Below are positions 19,912-28,418 of a stretch of 64,000 nucleotides of DNA, piece by piece. Within the stretch, counting starts at the first letter, position 1, and every line of letters starts with the position of its first letter. The position numbers were made by a program, and so were the translations under genes. The stretch is from the NCBI RefSeq assembly GCF_009821115.1, contig NZ_VYTY01000008.1:157925-221924 (forward strand), written 5' to 3'. This stretch comes from Nitrincola alkalisediminis. GTDB lineage: Bacteria; Pseudomonadota; Gammaproteobacteria; Pseudomonadales; Balneatricaceae. A model generated the notes under the pieces. That model was not told the origin of the DNA and ran no database searches. It was given only the letters and a program-made list of their open reading frames with translations.

Positions 19912-20007
19912 GAGCGCTAGGGTTCCGATTGCACCTTGCAATGACTGGTCCGAGAGCACTCAACCTTCACAGTGAAGGTCACACGGCGGGACAAAAGCCC
20001 GGGAGAT
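19912..20007 (+). promoter_or_regulatory. Guanidine-I riboswitch (ykkC-yxkD leader)
   Basis: The stretch carries the conserved blocks of this aptamer in order: GCTAGGGTTCCG, a first hairpin with arms ATTGCA and TGCAAT, GGTCCGAGAG, a second hairpin built from ACCTTCAC and GTGAAGGT, then ACACGGCGGGACAAAAGCCC and GGGAGA. This RNA class binds guanidinium and turns genes on. Between the aptamer and the start codon at 20063 there is a small hairpin (TCGGC/GCCGA at 20010-20025) but no T-run. Control is therefore more likely at ribosome access to the GAGG site at 20052-20055 than by transcription termination. An ATG-like start at 20006 inside the aptamer is not a real gene start. Confidence 0.95.
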
Positions 20008-20062
20008 GATCGGCGATAATGCCGAGAGTACTCCATCCAATGTGACAACTGTGAGGTGTCCT

Positions 20063-21115
20063 ATGAAGCGTTTTTATAGCTTAGTTCTTTTTTCTCTCGC
20101 GATTTTAGTGATGTCGTCGCCTGCCATGGCACGTGATCATTTTAAAATCTGCTGGTCCATTTATGTTGGTTGGATGCCATGGGGCTACGCGGCTGATGAA
20201 GGCATCGTCAGCAAATGGGCCGACAAATACGGTATCACCATTGATGTCGTGCAAATTAACGATTACATCGAGTCCATCAATCAATACACCGTCGGCGAAT
20301 TTGACGCCTGCACCATGACCAATATGGATGCATTAACCATTCCTGCAGCAGGTGGCGTTGATTCGACAGCACTGATTATTGGTGATTTTTCGAATGGAAA
20401 TGATGGCATTGTGTTAAAAGGTGTGGATAGCTTAGAAGGGATTAAAGGCCAATCCGTGAACCTGGTCGAATTAAGCGTATCCCATTACATGTTGGCCCGT
20501 GGCCTTGAAACAGTGGGACTCACCGAGCGTGATATCCGTGTTGTGAACACCTCAGATGCGGATATGGTCGCCATCTCAACCACCCCTTCTGTTACAGCCA
20601 TTGCCACTTGGAACCCCTTACTCAATGAAATCCTTAGCCAAGACTCAATGAACCTTGTCTTTGACTCGTCAAAGATTCCGGGTGAAATCATTGACCTATT
20701 GGTCGTGAACACCGACACCCTCAACCAGCACCCTGAACTGGGTAAAGCCTTAGTCGGCGCTTGGTATGAAACTCTTGCAATGATGCAAGAAGGTGCTGAA
20801 ACAGCCACTACTGCTCGTACTGCGATGGCCGAGGCATCTGGCACCGACCTCGCCGGATATGAAGCACAACTCGCCAGCACGCTGATGTTTTACAGCCCGC
20901 AAGAAGCCGTTGAATTTGCATTAAGTGAAACCCTGCCCAACACCATGCAAAAGGTGGCTGAGTTTTCCTTTGCGCATGGATTATTGGGTGATGGCGCTCC
21001 TGACGCAGGGTATATCGGTATCCAAACACCCTCTGCCATTGTCGGCAACCCCGATTATGTTCAATTACGCTTCGACCCAAGCGTTATGCAGCTGGCTGCA
21101 GACAACGAATTGTAA
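20063..21115 (+). CDS. Guanidine-operon ABC transporter substrate-binding protein (NitT/TauT type)
   Basis: Periplasmic binding protein of about 350 residues. The signal peptide of 24 residues ends at PAMA. The mature protein opens with CWSIYVGWMPWGYAADEGIVSKWADKYG, the standard start of SsuA/TauA-like proteins, and later has FDACTMTNMDAL and VWP-like loops typical of this fold. The start at 20063 is chosen for its GAGG site and the signal peptide. It is the first gene behind the guanidine riboswitch, ahead of a matching permease and ATPase. Imported guanidine or a close derivative is therefore the likely cargo; such proteins are often labelled as urea-binding. The specificity is inferred from context. 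Confidence 0.88.
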   Translation: MKRFYSLVLFSLAILVMSSPAMARDHFKICWSIYVGWMPWGYAADEGIVSKWADKYGITIDVVQINDYIESINQYTVGEFDACTMTNMDALTIPAAGGVDSTALIIGDFSNGNDGIVLKGVDSLEGIKGQSVNLVELSVSHYMLARGLETVGLTERDIRVVNTSDADMVAISTTPSVTAIATWNPLLNEILSQDSMNLVFDSSKIPGEIIDLLVVNTDTLNQHPELGKALVGAWYETLAMMQEGAETATTARTAMAEASGTDLAGYEAQLASTLMFYSPQEAVEFALSETLPNTMQKVAEFSFAHGLLGDGAPDAGYIGIQTPSAIVGNPDYVQLRFDPSVMQLAADNEL

Positions 21116-21146
21116 GTTGCTCTTCTATTTTTTGTCTTTTGACTAA

Positions 21147-21163
21147 CGGGTGCACTGCACCCG
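21147..21163 (+). repeat. Short hairpin between binding-protein and permease genes
   Basis: CGGGTGC and GCACCCG form a perfect 7-bp stem with a 3-base loop, 13 bases before the permease start. Hairpins here commonly protect the first gene's mRNA so that the binding protein is made in excess over the membrane parts. No T-run follows, so read-through is expected. Confidence 0.55.
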
Positions 21164-21175
21164 ACGGGACACACT

Positions 21176-21994
21176 ATGAAACGCATATTGAACATAAAGC
21201 CCAGTCGGTTTTCGGCACTTTGTTTGGGACTATTACCTCTGTTGATCTGTGTGGTGATCTATATGATCGCATCCGATCTGCGCTTAGAGGCCAATCCAAA
21301 TGACAAGCTCTTGCCTTCGTTTAGCCAAATGGGCGAGGCGTGGTCACGCATGGCACTCACGCCCAATGTTCGCACAGGAGAGTATATTTTCTGGGTGGAT
21401 ACCTGGAGCAGCCTGCAACGCTTACTTCTCGGCATGTTGATTGCGGCCAGCGTTGGGCTTTTAATTGGCTTACTCACGGGTGCCCTGCCTTTAATGGGCG
21501 CGACGTTTTCACCTTTAATTACTGTCTTATCCTTAATCCCACCCTTAGCACTGCTACCCATTTTATTCATTGTCTTTGGCCTAGGGGAGTTGTCGAAAGT
21601 GGCGCTGATTGCAATCGGCATCACCCCTTTTATTGCACGCGACATCCAACGCCGCACTCAAGAAATCCCAATTGAGCAATTAATTAAAGCACAAACGCTC
21701 GGAGCCAACACCGCTCAAGTGTTAATTCGAGTGCTCTTGCCCCAACTGATGCCCAAACTACTGGATGCAGTGCGCTTATCCTTGGGAGCTGGCTGGCTCT
21801 TTTTGATCGCCGCCGAGGCAATTGCATCAACCGATGGCTTGGGATATCGCATTTTCCTTGTCAGACGTTACATGTCGATGGACGTCATTCTTCCGTATGT
21901 CGCCTGGATTACCTGTCTTGCTTTTATCCTAGATCAAGTATTGGCACTGCTCAGTCGCAAGCTCTTCCCTTGGCATGTGAAAGGAGGCCATTGA
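21176..21994 (+). CDS. Guanidine-operon ABC transporter permease
   Basis: Inner-membrane permease of the SsuC/TauC type, 272 residues with six hydrophobic segments. The cytoplasmic coupling loop with EAA-like sequence reads LIKAQTLGANTAQVLIRVLLPQ. A further family mark is SLGAGWLFLIAAEAIASTDGLGY. The start has GGGA upstream. Its stop overlaps the ATPase start by one base. With the binding protein and ATPase it forms a complete importer of the nitrate/taurine/sulfonate family, here assigned to guanidine by the leader RNA and the catabolic genes. Confidence 0.9.
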   Translation: MKRILNIKPSRFSALCLGLLPLLICVVIYMIASDLRLEANPNDKLLPSFSQMGEAWSRMALTPNVRTGEYIFWVDTWSSLQRLLLGMLIAASVGLLIGLLTGALPLMGATFSPLITVLSLIPPLALLPILFIVFGLGELSKVALIAIGITPFIARDIQRRTQEIPIEQLIKAQTLGANTAQVLIRVLLPQLMPKLLDAVRLSLGAGWLFLIAAEAIASTDGLGYRIFLVRRYMSMDVILPYVAWITCLAFILDQVLALLSRKLFPWHVKGGH

Positions 21995-22797
21995 TGATTA
22001 CCGCAAAAAACATTTGGAAGCGTTATAACGATCAAGTGGTGTTGGAGCGCATTAACATCTCCGTGAACGAAGGTGAATTTGTAACCTTAGTGGGGGCTTC
22101 GGGTTGTGGCAAAAGTACATTTTTAAAAATGCTCCTAGGCATCGAGTCTCCAAGCACGGGGGATTTACTGCTCGACAATCAACCGATACGCACCGAGCCA
22201 GATTCAGATCGCGGTATTGTCTTTCAGCATTACTCTGTTTTTCCGCATATGACGGTTCTCGAAAATGTGATGGCCGCACGCGCGTTTGCACGCAAAGGAT
22301 TTAGCGGATATTTGTTCGGTCAAGCCAAACGTGACGCGCGCACAGCAGCTCTCGAAATCCTTGAGCAGGTTGGGCTAAGCCATGCCATAACACGCTACCC
22401 GCATGAATTATCGGGAGGCATGCGCCAGCGCCTTGCCATTGCTCAAGCCTTACTGGGTAAACCCAGAATTTTGCTATTAGACGAACCTTTTGGCGCTCTC
22501 GATCCCGGCATACGCGCGGATATGCACCAGTTAGTTTTAGATTTGTGGCGCACCTACAAACTAACCGTTTTCATGGTGACCCATGATCTAAAAGAAGGGT
22601 TTTATTTAGGAACGCGTCTATGGGTGTTTGATAAGGTACGCCACGATCCTCAAGCACCAAGCGCCTATGGTGCCACCATTACCTACGATCTGCCCATTGG
22701 CAAAATTGACACGTCGCTCTATGAGCAAATCGATAACCAACTGCGCCCAGTCATCATCCCTGACGAACCATCAATGGAGACACCCACGCATGATTAA
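21994..22797 (+). CDS. Guanidine-operon ABC transporter ATP-binding protein
   Basis: ATPase with Walker A GASGCGKST, Q-loop FQHYSVF, signature LSGGMRQRLAIAQAL, Walker [13 protein letters not shown] and H-loop VMVTHD. The start at 21994 follows AAAGGAGG and gives 267 residues. A longer frame starting at 21970 would lie inside the permease gene. The C-terminal 60 residues beyond the nucleotide-binding core are of the SsuB/TauB kind and end in an acidic tail. Its end overlaps the start of the next gene by 8 bases, so the importer and the catabolic enzymes are translationally coupled. Confidence 0.93.
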   Translation: MITAKNIWKRYNDQVVLERINISVNEGEFVTLVGASGCGKSTFLKMLLGIESPSTGDLLLDNQPIRTEPDSDRGIVFQHYSVFPHMTVLENVMAARAFARKGFSGYLFGQAKRDARTAALEILEQVGLSHAITRYPHELSGGMRQRLAIAQALLGKPRILLLDEPFGALDPGIRADMHQLVLDLWRTYKLTVFMVTHDLKEGFYLGTRLWVFDKVRHDPQAPSAYGATITYDLPIGKIDTSLYEQIDNQLRPVIIPDEPSMETPTHD

Positions 22798-23509
22798 AGA
22801 ATCCCTCTACAAAACCCAAATTCCCGGTGGCGGACACTGGTCTTTGCGTATGGCTAAAGGCACGGCCATGCGCCTAACCGACCTGGAAGGCACGGGTAAT
22901 GTCGGCATGCTGTTTTATAATCCAGAAAACTTACTGGAACGCTACAATGCACCAGACACTTTAAAATGCCAACACACCTTTAAACTCACGCAAGGTCACT
23001 GTCTATACTCGGACATGGGGCGTATCTTTTGCTCTGTTACAGAAGACACCTTTGGCTGGCATGACACCCTGTGCGGTAACAGCACGGCCGTGGATATTGA
23101 CAAGCGCTGGGGGAAGCGTGACTACCAATCCCACCGAAATCAATGGCACCAAAATGGTCAGGATGCCTTTTTAGTTGAATTGGCTAAATATGGACTCAGC
23201 CAAGCCGACATGCCTGCCAACCTCAACCTGTTTAGCAAAGTGATAACACAGGAAGATGGCCGCTTATCATGGGTAACACAACCCAATGCACAACCCGCTC
23301 ACGTCACGCTGCGCTTTGAAATGGATAGCCTCGTAATTCTTCACACCTGCCCTCACCCACTCAATAACGCTGAAACCTATCCAGCCAGTCCAATATTGAT
23401 CGAGCTCGGTATGGCACAAGCAATGCAAGACGATGACCTATGCTTGAACGCGTGTCCCGAAAACCGTCGGGGTTTTGAAAACAATGCCTTGTATTACTTG
23501 GGACGCTAA
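22790..23509 (+). CDS. cgdA: Carboxyguanidine deiminase subunit (urea amidolyase-associated protein 1)
   Basis: Member of the DUF1989 family long called urea carboxylase-associated protein 1. Work on guanidine catabolism assigns the pair of such proteins to carboxyguanidine deiminase, which converts carboxyguanidine to allophanate and ammonia. The 239-residue protein has [46 protein letters not shown] and the C-terminal HTCPHPL; the cysteine and histidine residues of these blocks are probably metal ligands. The start at 22790 lies within the end of the ATPase gene. The letter A rather than B follows my memory of the naming and may be swapped with the next gene. Confidence 0.85.
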   Translation: MIKESLYKTQIPGGGHWSLRMAKGTAMRLTDLEGTGNVGMLFYNPENLLERYNAPDTLKCQHTFKLTQGHCLYSDMGRIFCSVTEDTFGWHDTLCGNSTAVDIDKRWGKRDYQSHRNQWHQNGQDAFLVELAKYGLSQADMPANLNLFSKVITQEDGRLSWVTQPNAQPAHVTLRFEMDSLVILHTCPHPLNNAETYPASPILIELGMAQAMQDDDLCLNACPENRRGFENNALYYLGR

Positions 23510-23520
23510 GGAGACAACAC

Positions 23521-24165
23521 ATGATCACTGAAAGCCAACGTCAACCCCAAACAGCTGTCACACGCCTAACGATTGATTCGGGTGACTATTACCTAGGTTT
23601 AGTCAAGGAAGGGCAAACCCTGCGCTTAGTCGACTTGGAAGGAAATCAAGCCGCTGATACGCTGTTTTACAATGCAAACGATCCTTCTGAACGTTACAGC
23701 CTGAGCGATACGCTGCTAGCGCAGCAAGCACTCTATCTCACGACAGGGAGCCGCTTAATGTCCAACTTGCAACATGAAATGCTCGTCATTGTCGCTGACA
23801 CCTGCGGCCGCCACGATACGCTGGGGGGAGCCTGTGCGACCGAAAGCAACGGCGTTCGCTACGACCTTGAAAAGCGCTGCATGCATGCCTGTCGGGACAG
23901 TTGGATGCTTGCCATTAACGAGCATCCGCAATTGGGACTCAGCAAACGTGATATTGGCCATAATATCAATTTTTTCATGAATGTACCGGTAACACCGGAT
24001 GGCGGATTATCCTTTGCCGACGGTATTTCCGCTCCCGGAAAATACGTTGAAATGACGGCAAAAATGGATGTATTGGTGCTCATATCAAACTGCCCACAAC
24101 TGAACAACCCTTGTAATGGATACAACCCCACGCCAATCGAACTCTTGGTCTGGGATGCGTCGTAA
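23521..24165 (+). CDS. cgdB: Carboxyguanidine deiminase subunit (urea amidolyase-associated protein 2)
   Basis: Second DUF1989 protein, 214 residues, paralogous to the preceding one. It shows [43 protein letters not shown] and [20 protein letters not shown]. The region CGRHDT and the late cysteines mirror those in its partner. It begins 11 bases after the first subunit with AAGGAG upstream. Together the two are expected to remove one amino group from carboxyguanidine and make allophanate. Catalytic details are inferred from family knowledge. Confidence 0.85.
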   Translation: MITESQRQPQTAVTRLTIDSGDYYLGLVKEGQTLRLVDLEGNQAADTLFYNANDPSERYSLSDTLLAQQALYLTTGSRLMSNLQHEMLVIVADTCGRHDTLGGACATESNGVRYDLEKRCMHACRDSWMLAINEHPQLGLSKRDIGHNINFFMNVPVTPDGGLSFADGISAPGKYVEMTAKMDVLVLISNCPQLNNPCNGYNPTPIELLVWDAS

Positions 24166-24255
24166 GCGCAGAGTTCAATTGACTCACCTATAACGCCAGT
24201 GGACGACCACTGTGATAGAAACGTTTGTCGGGACGGCCCGCACACAGGATAGACT

Positions 24256-27200
24256 ATGTTTTCTAAAGTGCTTATTGCAAACCGTGGCGCCATCGCAACG
24301 CGCATTCTCCGAACACTCAAAAAGCTTAATATCACCTCGGTTGTCGTTTATGCTGAATGTGATGCCAAGAGTTTACACGTGAGTTTAGCCGATGAGGCCT
24401 ACTCACTGGGAGACGGCAACGCAGCTACGACCTATTTAAACACCGACAAACTTCTGCAAATCTGTAAGGCCTCCGGCGCACAGGCGATTCATCCGGGCTA
24501 CGGCTTTTTAAGTGAAAATACCGAGTTTGTGGCCTTATGCGAACGTGAGGGGATTGTGTTTATTGGCCCTACACCGGAGCAAATGCATCGCTTTGGTCTG
24601 AAACATGAAGCTCGACGCCTAGCCTTAGCCGCCTGCGTTCCCTTATTACCTGGCTCGGAACTGTTAAGCGATGTAAACCATGCGTGTACAGAAGCAAACC
24701 GTATTGGCTACCCCATCATGCTTAAATCCACTGCAGGTGGAGGAGGTATTGGCATGCAACTCTGTCACTCCGAAGAAGCCCTACGAGACGCCTTTGATAA
24801 AGTCAAACGCCTTGGTGCCAATAACTTTTCGGATGATGGTGTTTTTTTGGAGAAGTTTGTCCAGCATGCTCGCCATATCGAAGTCCAGGTTTTTGGTGAT
24901 GGAAAAGGCAACGCCATTGCGATTGGCGAACGTGATTGCTCAAGCCAACGTCGCAATCAAAAAGTGGTTGAAGAATGCCCTGCTCCCCATTTATCCGATG
25001 CGACTCGACAGGCACTCCACAACACCGCCGCAACCTTATTGGCCAGTGTCCAGTACCGCAATGCGGGCACTGTTGAATTCATCTATGACACCGACACACA
25101 GGATTTTTATTTTTTAGAGGTGAACACGCGCCTACAGGTCGAACATGGCGTCACAGAAGCCGTGTTCGGTATTGATCTGGTCGAATGGATGCTGCGCCAA
25201 GCCAGTGGAGACACCTTCGATTTAACGCACGCAGCCTCAGAACTCCAGGCATCCGGTCATGCCGTTCAAGTCAGACTCTATGCTGAAGACCCATATTTAC
25301 AATTCAAACCCTGCCCTGGCTTTTTATCTGAAGTGTTCTTCCCAGAGGGTGAAGGAATACGCATTGATCATTGGATTGAAAGTGGTATGGAAATTCCACC
25401 CTACTTTGATCCGATGCTGGCCAAAGTGATCGTCCATGATACCAGTCGTGAAGCCGCACTTGCCAAACTCAATCATGTATTGCACGAGATTAAACTTTAC
25501 GGCAGTGAAACCAATCTAGCCTATTTACGCGCGTTAACTGCTGACTCGCAACTTCGAGCGGGCCAAGTGACCACCCAGTATTTGAATCACTTTACACACC
25601 AGTGCCATAGAATCGATGTGCTCCATGCAGGCACACAAACCACCTTACAAGATTTTCCCGGACGTCAAGGGTACTGGCACGTCGGCATTCCACCGTCAGG
25701 CCCTTTTGACAGCTACTCATTTCGTTTAGGTAACCGCCTTCTCAACAACCCAGAATCGGCAGTCGGCCTAGAAATCACCTTACAAGGTCCAAGTTTGGTT
25801 TTTTCAGCACCCACACAAGTCGTCATTACGGGGGCAGAGGTTGAGGTCAAACATAACGATACATCCGTGGCGTTGTGGGAAGTCATCAATCTTGAAGCTG
25901 GAGATACACTTAACATAGGACGTATTGCTACGGGTGCGAGATGCTATCTATGTGTACGAGGCGGAATCCAGTGCCCTGACTATTTAGGCTCGGCCTCAAC
26001 CTTTACTCTTGGCCAGTTTGGCGGCCACAATGGTCGAGCTTTGCAAGTGGGCGATGTACTTGCGCTATCCGCGGATGTAACACCAATAGAAACACCTGCC
26101 TCATTAGCAAAAACACTTAAGCCTCAAATTCAGTCTAGGTGGGATCTTCGTGTCATTTATGGCCCACAAGGCGCGCCTGATTTTTTCACTCCAGAGGATA
26201 TTCAAACCTTCTTTGCAAACGAATGGGAGGTGCATTACAACTCAAGCCGAACAGGTGTTCGCTTAATCGGCCCTAAGCCACAATGGGCACGACGTGATGG
26301 AGGGGAAGCTGGCCTACACCCTTCAAATATTCATGATAACGCCTATGCCTTTGGTGCTGTCGACTTTACAGGAGATATGCCCGTCATTTTGGGTCCAGAC
26401 GGCCCCTCCCTCGGTGGGTTTGTCAGCCCTGCAACCGTCATTACAGCCGACCTTTGGAAACTGGGTCAGCTCCGCTCGGGAGACAAGGTCCGGTTCATTC
26501 CCATTGCCTTAGCCGATGCCGTCAGTCTTGAAGCTCTCCAAACAGCCAGTATCTCTAACTTAATACCGAGCAGCCTAGAGGTGCAAACCTTCTTGCCAGA
26601 GACAGCCATCTTTGCCAAGATCCCGGCCAAACATCGAAAAGATGAAGCGATCATTCGTCTTGCCGGTGATCATTTCATGCTGGTGGAGTATGGTGAGCAA
26701 CACCTCGATCTCGGCTTACGCTTTAAAGTCCACGCCCTCATGCAATGGCTCCACGACCAGCATTTAGACGGGATCAGAGAGCTCACTCCAGGTGTACGCT
26801 CGCTGCAAATACACTATAACCCACAGGTGATAAGTGCAGCTCAACTGGTTGAGCAGTTAACAAGAGGTGAAGAGCGGCTGCGAAGTCATCTTAACGAATT
26901 GAAAGTGCCATCACGCATCGTTCATCTACCCTTATCCTGGGATGATGATGCTTGCCAGTTAGCAATTGATAAGTACAGCCAGTCTGTGCGAAAAAACGCA
27001 CCTTGGTGTCCAAGTAATCTGGAGTTTATTCGTCGGATCAATGGACTCCCCTCATTAGAGGCCGTTAAAGACATCGTTTTTTCAGCCTCCTATTTGGTGA
27101 TGGGACTCGGTGATGTCTATCTAGGGGCGCCACTTGCCACACCTATAGACCCACGCCATCGATTGGTCACAACCAAGTATAACCCAGCACGCACTTGGAC

Positions 27201-27846
27201 AGCCGAAAACTCCGTTGGTATTGGAGGAGCCTACCTCTGTATATACGGCATGGAAGGTCCAGGTGGCTATCAGTTTGTCGGACGCACCTTGCAAATGTGG
27301 AATCGCTATCGCAAAACCCCTGAGTTCCAATCCCCATGGCTATTGCGATTTTTTGATCAAATACGTTTTTATGAAGTCAGTGCTGAGGAATTGATCAAAA
27401 TACGTCAAGATTTTCCTCAGGGCCAGTACCCGCTCACAATTGAAGAGCAGGAATTTAGCTTAGCTGACTATCAGACTTGGATTGAATCTGAAAGCGAATC
27501 CATTGCACGCTTTAATCAGCAACGAGAAGCGGCCTTTGAAGCTGAGCTTTCGCATTGGCATGCGACCAATCAGTTTGACTTTCACTCAGAAGAAACAACA
27601 ACGCTTCAAGAGGAACAGGTTTGGCCAGAGGACAGCCTCATCGCAGACAGCCCTGTGTCGGGAAGTGTCTGGGAGATCAAGGTCGATATTGGGGATAAGG
27701 TTCAGCCAGGACAGTTACTCGTCATTTTGGAATCCATGAAAATGGAAATCCCTGTTTTTGCACAAGAAGCGGGCGAAGTGACGCAAGTCCTCATAAAAAG
27801 CGGGGCGCGCGTTCGACCGGGACAAGCACTGGTAGTGATGCAATAG
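24256..27846 (+). CDS. Biotin-dependent guanidine carboxylase (urea carboxylase family)
   Basis: ATP- and biotin-dependent carboxylase of 1196 residues. It has a biotin carboxylase domain (1-450, with ILIANRGAIA-like start, STAGGGGIGMQ, HIEVQVFGD and EVNTRLQVEHGVTE), an AHS2 half (about 470-760), an AHS1 half (about 780-1010) and a C-terminal biotinyl domain with ESMKME, biotin on Lys1162. Urea carboxylases share this build. The guanidine riboswitch and deiminase genes argue that guanidine is the true substrate, giving carboxyguanidine. Asp703 in AVDFTGD lies where I believe guanidine and urea enzymes differ. Ribosome site AGGA precedes the ATG. No allophanate hydrolase domain is fused and none follows. 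Confidence 0.9.
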   Translation: MFSKVLIANRGAIATRILRTLKKLNITSVVVYAECDAKSLHVSLADEAYSLGDGNAATTYLNTDKLLQICKASGAQAIHPGYGFLSENTEFVALCEREGIVFIGPTPEQMHRFGLKHEARRLALAACVPLLPGSELLSDVNHACTEANRIGYPIMLKSTAGGGGIGMQLCHSEEALRDAFDKVKRLGANNFSDDGVFLEKFVQHARHIEVQVFGDGKGNAIAIGERDCSSQRRNQKVVEECPAPHLSDATRQALHNTAATLLASVQYRNAGTVEFIYDTDTQDFYFLEVNTRLQVEHGVTEAVFGIDLVEWMLRQASGDTFDLTHAASELQASGHAVQVRLYAEDPYLQFKPCPGFLSEVFFPEGEGIRIDHWIESGMEIPPYFDPMLAKVIVHDTSREAALAKLNHVLHEIKLYGSETNLAYLRALTADSQLRAGQVTTQYLNHFTHQCHRIDVLHAGTQTTLQDFPGRQGYWHVGIPPSGPFDSYSFRLGNRLLNNPESAVGLEITLQGPSLVFSAPTQVVITGAEVEVKHNDTSVALWEVINLEAGDTLNIGRIATGARCYLCVRGGIQCPDYLGSASTFTLGQFGGHNGRALQVGDVLALSADVTPIETPASLAKTLKPQIQSRWDLRVIYGPQGAPDFFTPEDIQTFFANEWEVHYNSSRTGVRLIGPKPQWARRDGGEAGLHPSNIHDNAYAFGAVDFTGDMPVILGPDGPSLGGFVSPATVITADLWKLGQLRSGDKVRFIPIALADAVSLEALQTASISNLIPSSLEVQTFLPETAIFAKIPAKHRKDEAIIRLAGDHFMLVEYGEQHLDLGLRFKVHALMQWLHDQHLDGIRELTPGVRSLQIHYNPQVISAAQLVEQLTRGEERLRSHLNELKVPSRIVHLPLSWDDDACQLAIDKYSQSVRKNAPWCPSNLEFIRRINGLPSLEAVKDIVFSASYLVMGLGDVYLGAPLATPIDPRHRLVTTKYNPARTWTAENSVGIGGAYLCIYGMEGPGGYQFVGRTLQMWNRYRKTPEFQSPWLLRFFDQIRFYEVSAEELIKIRQDFPQGQYPLTIEEQEFSLADYQTWIESESESIARFNQQREAAFEAELSHWHATNQFDFHSEETTTLQEEQVWPEDSLIADSPVSGSVWEIKVDIGDKVQPGQLLVILESMKMEIPVFAQEAGEVTQVLIKSGARVRPGQALVVMQ

Positions 27847-27848
27847 CT

Positions 27849-27888
27849 TATATGGCCTAGTGGGATACTATCACCACTAGGCCATATA
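27849..27888. terminator. Perfect 15-bp hairpin ending the guanidine operon
   Basis: TATATGGCCTAGTGG at 27849-27863 is exactly complementary to 27874-27888, with a 10-base loop. It starts 3 bases after the carboxylase stop and lies between convergent genes, so it can serve both. There is no T-run on either side, which makes it a strong but atypical terminator or an mRNA end-stabiliser. Confidence 0.65.
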
Positions 27889-27930
27889 CAGCACAGTGAG
27901 GCACCTAGACAGCGAGGTCTCTAGTCGTGC

Positions 27931-28416
27931 TTATGAGCACTTTTCTAATGTTTCAACCAATCCCTTAAAGGCATCACGATTCGCCTCATTAAGATCAATC
28001 AGAACCTTGTGCGCCTGAATAATTCGTAAACGAACTTCGTCTTCAGACTCTAAAACGAACGGAACCTGCTTTAGATCGCTAACGCTGGTGGGCAACACAT
28101 CCAGTAACACAAATACTTTATCAAAGCCCATGGCAAGCAGAATCTGAGTAATATCTGGATTCGTTGAAACGATTGTTGGTTTAGGCATGTTTCGCTCGGA
28201 ACACTTAATTGCCAGCTTCGCAATCAGCCCCAAGGACGTACTGTCGATGTTATGGGTTTCAGTTAAATCGATCAGCGTATCATTAATGTCTTCTTTAGCG
28301 AGACAAAACGCCAAATGCTGATCAATCGTAGAGCAAAGGGTCAGACGCACCTCACCCACAAACTTTAAAACATAATGCCCATCACGGCATGCAAAAAAAA
28401 TCTCACCATCACTCAT
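27931..28416 (-). CDS. STAS-domain anti-anti-sigma factor-like protein
   Basis: A 161-residue protein with a STAS domain over about residues 10-110. The phosphorylatable segment is IDSTSLGLIAKL, with serine at 59 and 61 where SpoIIAA-type proteins carry their regulatory serine. The C-terminal 50 residues are helical and not recognised. The gene starts 2 bases after the upstream gene for a PP2C-type phosphatase, which would be the natural enzyme to dephosphorylate it. The pair resembles the HsbR-HsbA partner switch of Pseudomonas by architecture. Output is unknown. Confidence 0.85.
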   Translation of the reverse strand: MSDGEIFFACRDGHYVLKFVGEVRLTLCSTIDQHLAFCLAKEDINDTLIDLTETHNIDSTSLGLIAKLAIKCSERNMPKPTIVSTNPDITQILLAMGFDKVFVLLDVLPTSVSDLKQVPFVLESEDEVRLRIIQAHKVLIDLNEANRDAFKGLVETLEKCS

Positions 28417-28418
28417 GA

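Noticed and set aside
20006..20062. An in-frame upstream start of the guanidine-binding protein inside the riboswitch
   Set aside because: It would place coding sequence in the aptamer end and hide the signal peptide; the ATG at 20063 has a ribosome site and begins a clean signal peptide.
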